From: Mimachlamys varia
Taxonomy: Eukaryota; Mollusca; Bivalvia; Pectinida; Pectinidae
NCBI GenBank assembly: GCA_947623455.1
Contig: OX392540.1
Coordinates: 8,697,432-8,761,431, forward strand
Direction: 5' to 3'
Length of the DNA: 64,000 nt
Shown here piece by piece: positions 58,577 through 64,000 of the stretch (positions are counted from its first letter, which is position 1; every line of letters starts with the position of its first letter). Both the position numbers and the translations under genes were made by a program. Below the pieces are notes generated by a model, which searched no databases, had not been told where the DNA came from, and saw only the letters and a program-made list of their open reading frames with translations.

Positions 58577-60015
58577 AATTTTGTCTTGGATTTCAAAAAG
58601 TGTCCTCAAATGAAATGTCTTTTCTTCTCAACACAGGTGGTCTTGATGTTGATTGTCTCCCCTACCCTGACCCGACCCGGTGCAGTGTGATGGACCAAGC
58701 TCACCTTTCTTGAAGTTGGATTTTGCTGCCTTTGTGTGTGCTGTCTCAGTGCTGTTTAACCAACAGTTAAAGTTTTCTCTCCTTGTGGTCAGAGGCATAT
58801 ACTTTTAAATACAATACAGAGAAGTGAACACGGATAAGTCTGGACTAAAGGACCCAGCACTTATAGACGGGAAGCTGTCATCAGATTTGTTTGGATAGGC
58901 TGTCAGCACCAAGGACCCAGGCTTAATCTCGGACACTTCAACATCCGTGCTGGAGCTTGAGCATTAAGTGGAGTTTTGTGACAAGCCAACTAGTGTCCAA
59001 GGAGTTAACAGCACCCAACAAAAATGACATGGCTGGAAGACAAGATTGGTAGTGGAAGTTAACCACCTGAAAGGGAATGCTGATCCGAGCACCATCTGGA
59101 TAGCTGGGTGAATGGTATAACAGCACATTATTTGGGAGTGCTAAGACACTAAGTATGAATGCCTTACAGGGAATGAGTTTGGGTGTCAAGAAAGCAGCCC
59201 CTAGGAAGTGGATACTAGCAAGCACATTCACAAACAAGTGGTGCTGAACCGGTACTTTGCTGAGAGGAAAAAGCTATGATGTCAACTATCCTTGAGGTCA
59301 CCCTGACAGCACAGCAACAGCAAGCCTTGGGTGTGTCCATGAGTGGTCATACAGTTTTAGTGGTCAGTTGTCTATGTGATTATAGGTTCTAGAGCATTTT
59401 TTTGAAGTCATGGAGACTGAATAAAGGTTAAGGCACAGTATAAATGTTGTATTTTTTGAAAAATTAAAAAATTTGAAAATTAGATTTAAATTTTTCAAAC
59501 TTAATTGAAGTTGAATATTGTGGTGTAAATACTTTATTTGAGGATGTGAAAATATTATTCTACATCATAAATCACTTTACAGAATTTAAATATCATCATT
59601 TTTTCAAAAGATATGACATTTTTCCTTACCCTTGTAGCTAAAGATTTGTGAAGAAAATGTCTGTCCAACTTAGCACAAAATTACAGCATGATAGTGGTTT
59701 TTAAATTTGTCATAACTTCTGTCTTATATGTCCTATAATGATGTGGTTTTCACCAAAAAGTTTCAAATTGGCTACAGTTTAAGGAAATATTAACTTTGCA
59801 AAATCAAAAAATGTTGAGTCCTATAATATGAATGGTCTAAAAATACATGTTTTTCTTTCTCAGATCCATGTTTTTGGACAGATTTTGATGAAATTTGGCA
59901 GGATTATCCTATGTAGCATGTCTGATATATTGAAACTAATAATTCAGATGAACAAGTTAAATTAAATTAAAAATTGAAGTTTTTATTAATTTTAAATTTT
60001 AAATTTTAGTTTTTT

Positions 60016-60047
60016 AGGTCATCTGACCCGAAGGGTCAGGATGACCT
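60016..60047 (+). promoter_or_regulatory. 5' terminal hairpin of Helentron C
   Basis: AGGTCATC...GGATGACCT, identical to that of Helentron B. Confidence 0.8.
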
Positions 60048-61803
60048 ATAGTCATCATGCTTCGTCCGTCGTCGTGCACCGTGCGTCATGCGCCGTGCGC
60101 CATGCGCCGTCCGTAAACTTTTCCATTTAAACATCTTCTTCTCATAAACCAAAAGGCCCATAGACCCAATATTGGGCTTGTGCCATGCTGGGATGAAGGG
60201 GTACCAAGTTTGTTCAAACAAATGACCTTGACCTTCATTCAAGGTCACAGGGGCCGAAAAGGTCAAAATCTTTGAATGACTTCTTCTGAATAACCAAAAG
60301 GCCCAGAGACCTGATATTGGGCCTGTGTTATGCTGAGATAAAGGGCTACCAAGTTTGTTCAAACAAATGACCTTGACCTTCATTCAAGGTCACAGGGGAC
60401 AAAACGGTCATAATTTTTAAACGACTTCTTCTGAATAACCAAAAGGCCCAGAGACCTAATATTGGGCCTGTGGCATGCTGGGATAAAGGGCTACCAAGTT
60501 TGTTCAAACAAATGACCTTGACCTTCATTCAAGGTCACAGGGGCCAAAAAGGTCAAAATCTTTGAACGACTTCTTCTGAATAACCAAAAGGCCCAGAGAC
60601 CTGATATTGGGCCTGTGTTATGCTGGGATAAAGGGGTACCAAGTTTGTTCAAACAAATGACCTTGACCTTCATTCAAGGTCACAGGGGCCAAAAAGGTCA
60701 TAATCTTTTTAAACAACTTCTTCTGAATAACCAAAAGGCCCAGAGACCTGATATTGGTCCTGTGTTATGCTGAGATAAAGGGCTACCAAGTTTGTTCAAA
60801 CAAATGACCTTGACCTTCATTCAAGGTCACAGGGGACAAAACGGTCATAATTTTTAAACGACTTCTTCTAAATAACCAAAAGGCACAGATACCTAATATT
60901 GGGCCTGTGGCCTGCTGGGATAAAGGGCTACCAAGTTTGTTCAAAGAAATGACCTTGACTTTCATTCAAGGTCACAGGGGCCAAAACGGTCATAATCTTT
61001 AAACAACTTCTTCTGAATAACCAAAAGGCCCAGAGACCTGATATTGGGCCTGTGGCATGCTGGGATAAAGGGCTACCATGTTTGTTCAAAGAAATGACCT
61101 TGACTTTCATTCAAGGTCACAGGGGCCAAAACGGTCATAATCTTTAAACATTTTCTTCTGAATAACCAAAAGGCCCAGATACCTAATATTGGGCCTGTGG
61201 CAAGCTGGGATAAAGGTCTACCAAGTTTGTTCAAATAAATGACCTTGAACTTCATTCAAGGTCACAGGGGCCAATAGGGTCAAAATCTTTAAAACAACTT
61301 TTTCTGAATAACCAAAAGGCACAGAGATGTGATATTGGGCTTGTGGCATGCTGGGATAAAGGTGTGTCAAGTTTGTTTAAAGAAATGACCCTGACATTCA
61401 TTCAAGGTCACAGGGGCCAAAAGGGTTTGTTGTCAAGTTTACTCACTAGGAATAAGCTGAAACCTGCCAGAAATGATTCTGAGATGATGCTGATTAAGTG
61501 TTGTTATTTTAGGTTTGTTCAAAATTCAAGATGGCCGCCACAGCCGCTATTTTGAATACACATTTTAAACTTCTCAAGTTCTACCAGTGGAATTGAGCTG
61601 AAACTTGCCAGAAATGATATCCTGAGATGGTCCCAACAAAGTGTTGTTATTTTTCAAGCCCATCAGAAATCCAAGAAGGCCACTATCTTGAACTTGGCAA
61701 TCTATACAGGCATATTATAACTTGATTTAATGACTACACGTATTTTCATAGTGATTTACAATTGGTAGTCAGATGACCGTTAAGGCCCGTTGGGCCTCTT
61801 GTT
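60016..61803 (+). mobile_element. Helentron C, 1788 bp, inserted in satellite unit 8
   Basis: Same family as Helentron B: 5' hairpin (60016-60047), CCGTCGTCGTGCACCGTGCG microsatellite, nine B-type monomers, degenerate A-type monomers (about 61530-61690), GTCAGATGACC at 61768-61778, AGGCCC-GTT-GGGCCT stem-loop at 61783-61797, end TCTTGTT. Flanks are six T on the left and four T on the right (the uninterrupted site has ten T). The length gain equals the element length, so no target-site duplication was made. Confidence 0.93.
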
Positions 61804-62431
61804 TTTTATTCAACACTGTATGTATATAGACACTTGAATTTTCATATGTTATGTTTTTATGTATTCCTACATCTGATTTTTAAAGTAAAAATTGAGAAAT
61901 TCTGCAAATTATATCAAAACAGAATATTTGAAAAATCAGTTATAATTAAGTGCAAAACATGAAAGATTTGAATTTGGCAGGGATCATTAATAAAGAATGG
62001 AAAATCAGTTAAGATGAGTTTTTAAAGAGCCAAGGGATTTGAAATTGGGGAAATGGGGGCTTGTACATAGACTATCATTTATGTTTTTGAAAGAAATTCA
62101 TAAGTAAGAAGTTTTATGGATTGGTCAAATGTGTGCCTCAATAGTTAATTATGTGTAAATGTAATTCAGATTAGTTTAGAACATCATTTCATCTATAATA
62201 ACAGGCAGTATTGCTTAAATTTCAATATTGTTTGCTATGGTCATCTAGTTTAAGAAACTCTTTGTTGAAATAAAAGGGGTTGGATTACAAAAAACAACAA
62301 ACAACTGTTTCTGAGGGTATTAGTTTTTGTTTGTGACAACTTTGTCCGAGCACCACCGACGGGGAGATTCCCTCTAGGTAGTCATCTATATATGTAGCTT
62401 ATTTTATTTGGTACATATATGTTGGTATTTG

Positions 62432-64000
62432 AATTTTGTCTTGGATTTCAAAAAGTGTCCTCAAATGAAATGTCTTTTCTTCTCAACACAGGTGGTCTTG
62501 ATGTTGATTGTCTCCCCTACCCTGACCCGACCCGGTGCAGTGTGATGGACCAAGCTCACCTTTCTTGAAGTTGGATTTTGCTGCCTTTGTGTGTGCTGTC
62601 TCAGTGCTGTTTAACCAACAGTTAAAGTTTTCTCTCCTTGTGGTCAGAGGCATATACTTTTAAATACAATACAGAGAAGTGAACACAGATAAGTCTGGAC
62701 TAAAGGACCCAGCACTTATAGACGGGTAGCTGTCATCAGATTTGTTTGGATAGGCTGTCAGCACCAAGGACCCAGGCTTAATCTCGGACACTTCAACATC
62801 CGTGCTGGAGCTTGAGCATTAAGTGGAGTTTTGTGACAAGCCAACTAGTGTGCAAGGAGTTAACAGCACCCAACAAAAATGACATGGCTGGAAGACAAGA
62901 TTGGTAGTGGAAGTTAACCACCTGAAAGGGAATGCTGATCCGAGCACCATCTGGATAGCTGGGTGAATGGTATAACAGCACATTATTTGGGAGTGGTTAG
63001 ACACTAAGTATGAATGCCTTACAGGGAATGAGTTTGGGTGTCAAGAAAGCAGCCCCTAGGAAGTGGATACTAGCAAGCACATTCACAAACAAGTGGTCCT
63101 GAACCGGTACTTTGCTGAGAGGAAAAAGCTATGATGTCAACTATCCTTGAGGTCACCCTGACAGCACAGCAACAGCAAGCCTTGGGTGTGTCCATGAGTG
63201 GTCATACAGTTTTAGTGGTCAGTTGTCTATGTGATTATAGGTTCTAGAGCATTTTTTTTGAAGTCATGGAGACTGAATAAAGGTTAAGGCACAGTATAAA
63301 TGTTGTATTTTTTGAAAAATTAAAAAATTTGAAAATTTGATTTAAATTTTTCAAACTTAATTGAAGTTGAATATTGTGGTGTAAATACGTTATTTGAGGA
63401 TGTGAAAATATTATTCTACATCATAAATCACGTTACAGAATTTAAATATCATCATTTTTTCAAAAGATATGACATTTTTCCTTACCCTTGTAGCTAAAGA
63501 TTTGTGAAGAAAATGTCTGTCCAACTTAGCACAAAATTACAGCATGATAGTGGTTTTTAAATTTGTCATAACTTCTGTCTTATATGTCCTATAATGATGT
63601 GGTTTTCACCAAAAAGTTTCAAATTGCCTACAGTTTAAGGAAATATTAACTTTGCAAAATCAAAAAATGTTGAGTCCTATAATATGAATGGTCTAAAAAT
63701 ACATGTTTTTCTTTCTCAGATCCATGTTTTTGGACAGATTTTGATGAAATTTGGCAGGATTATCCTATGTAGCATGTCTGATATATTGAAACTAATAATT
63801 CAGATGAACAAGTTAAATTAAATTAAAAATTGAAGTTTTTATTAATTTTAAATTTTAAATTTTAGTTTTTTAGGTCATCTGACCCGAAGGGTCAGGATGA
63901 CCTATAGTCATCATGCTTCGTCCATCGTCGTGCACCGTGCGTCGTGCGCCGTGCGCCGTGCGTCATGCGCCGTGCGCCATGCGCCGTCCGTAAACTTTTC
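62432..64000. repeat. 2068 bp satellite, unit 9, interrupted by Helentron D, cut by window edge
   Basis: Matches unit 8, including shared private changes (GATGTGGTTTTC, ATGTTGAGTCCTATAATATG, AATAATTCAGATG), and carries the Helentron at the same base. Confidence 0.95.
63872..64000 (+). mobile_element. Helentron D, 5' 129 bp only (continues past the window)
   Basis: Starts AGGTCATCTGACCCGAAGGG at the same satellite base as Helentron C. Its GTGCGCC/GTGCGTC microsatellite is about 20 bp longer than in C. The window ends at GTAAACTTTTC, before the first monomer. Confidence 0.93.

Larger units (their letters stand above)
58577..62431. repeat. 2068 bp satellite, unit 8, interrupted by Helentron C
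   Basis: 3855 bp in total: 2067 bp of unit plus 1788 bp of Helentron (60016-61803) inserted in the T-run after AAATTTTAG. Confidence 0.97.

Overview
The window looks like repeat-rich nuclear DNA from a marine invertebrate, most likely a bivalve mollusc. The reasons are AT-rich intergenic sequence, eukaryotic splice sites, a tRNA-derived SINE, Helentron-type non-autonomous elements whose cores are arrays of about 145 bp (the bivalve 'pearl'/HINE architecture), LINE and Gypsy debris, and a THAP-DDE transposase. The species cannot be fixed from sequence alone. There is no bacterial gene, operon or CRISPR. Almost everything is mobile or tandemly repeated DNA, and no large intact host gene is visible.

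Layout. 1-5210: tandem array of a unit of about 572 bp, a Helentron-type monomer carrying a SINE, with one inverted unit. 5.2-7.1 kb: three copies of a unit of about 670 bp. 7.1-9.2 kb: a Helentron-type element split by a 1158 bp transposon with a TA target duplication. 9.2-20 kb: gene-poor DNA with short tandem repeats, a LINE C-terminal remnant, and two inverted copies of an unclassified element whose empty site also lies in the window. 20-22.8 kb: a LINE reverse transcriptase pseudogene broken by other repeats. 22.8-26.4 kb: Helentron A with about 23 internal monomers. 26.9-29 kb: a minisatellite and a small spliced gene candidate with a duplicated first exon. 29-31.4 kb: three small elements, including a 723 bp Mutator-like element (82 bp TIRs, 9 bp TSD) carrying a zinc-finger ORF. 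33.1-38.3 kb: Helentron B with about 33 monomers and an internal 12-monomer higher-order repeat. 39.7-40.9 kb: a related degenerate array. 41.3-41.6 kb: Gypsy pol debris. 42.2-44.36 kb: a frameshifted THAP + DDE_Tnp_4 transposase. 44.36-64 kb: nine tandem units of a 2068 bp satellite; the last two carry a Helentron at the same base.

The unifying theme is a cycle between transposons and satellites. Helentron-type elements carry tandem monomers, the monomers expand into satellites (sometimes after catching a SINE), and satellites in turn receive Helentrons that are then co-amplified. Several insertions have both filled and empty sites inside this window, so their boundaries and target-site behaviour can be read directly.
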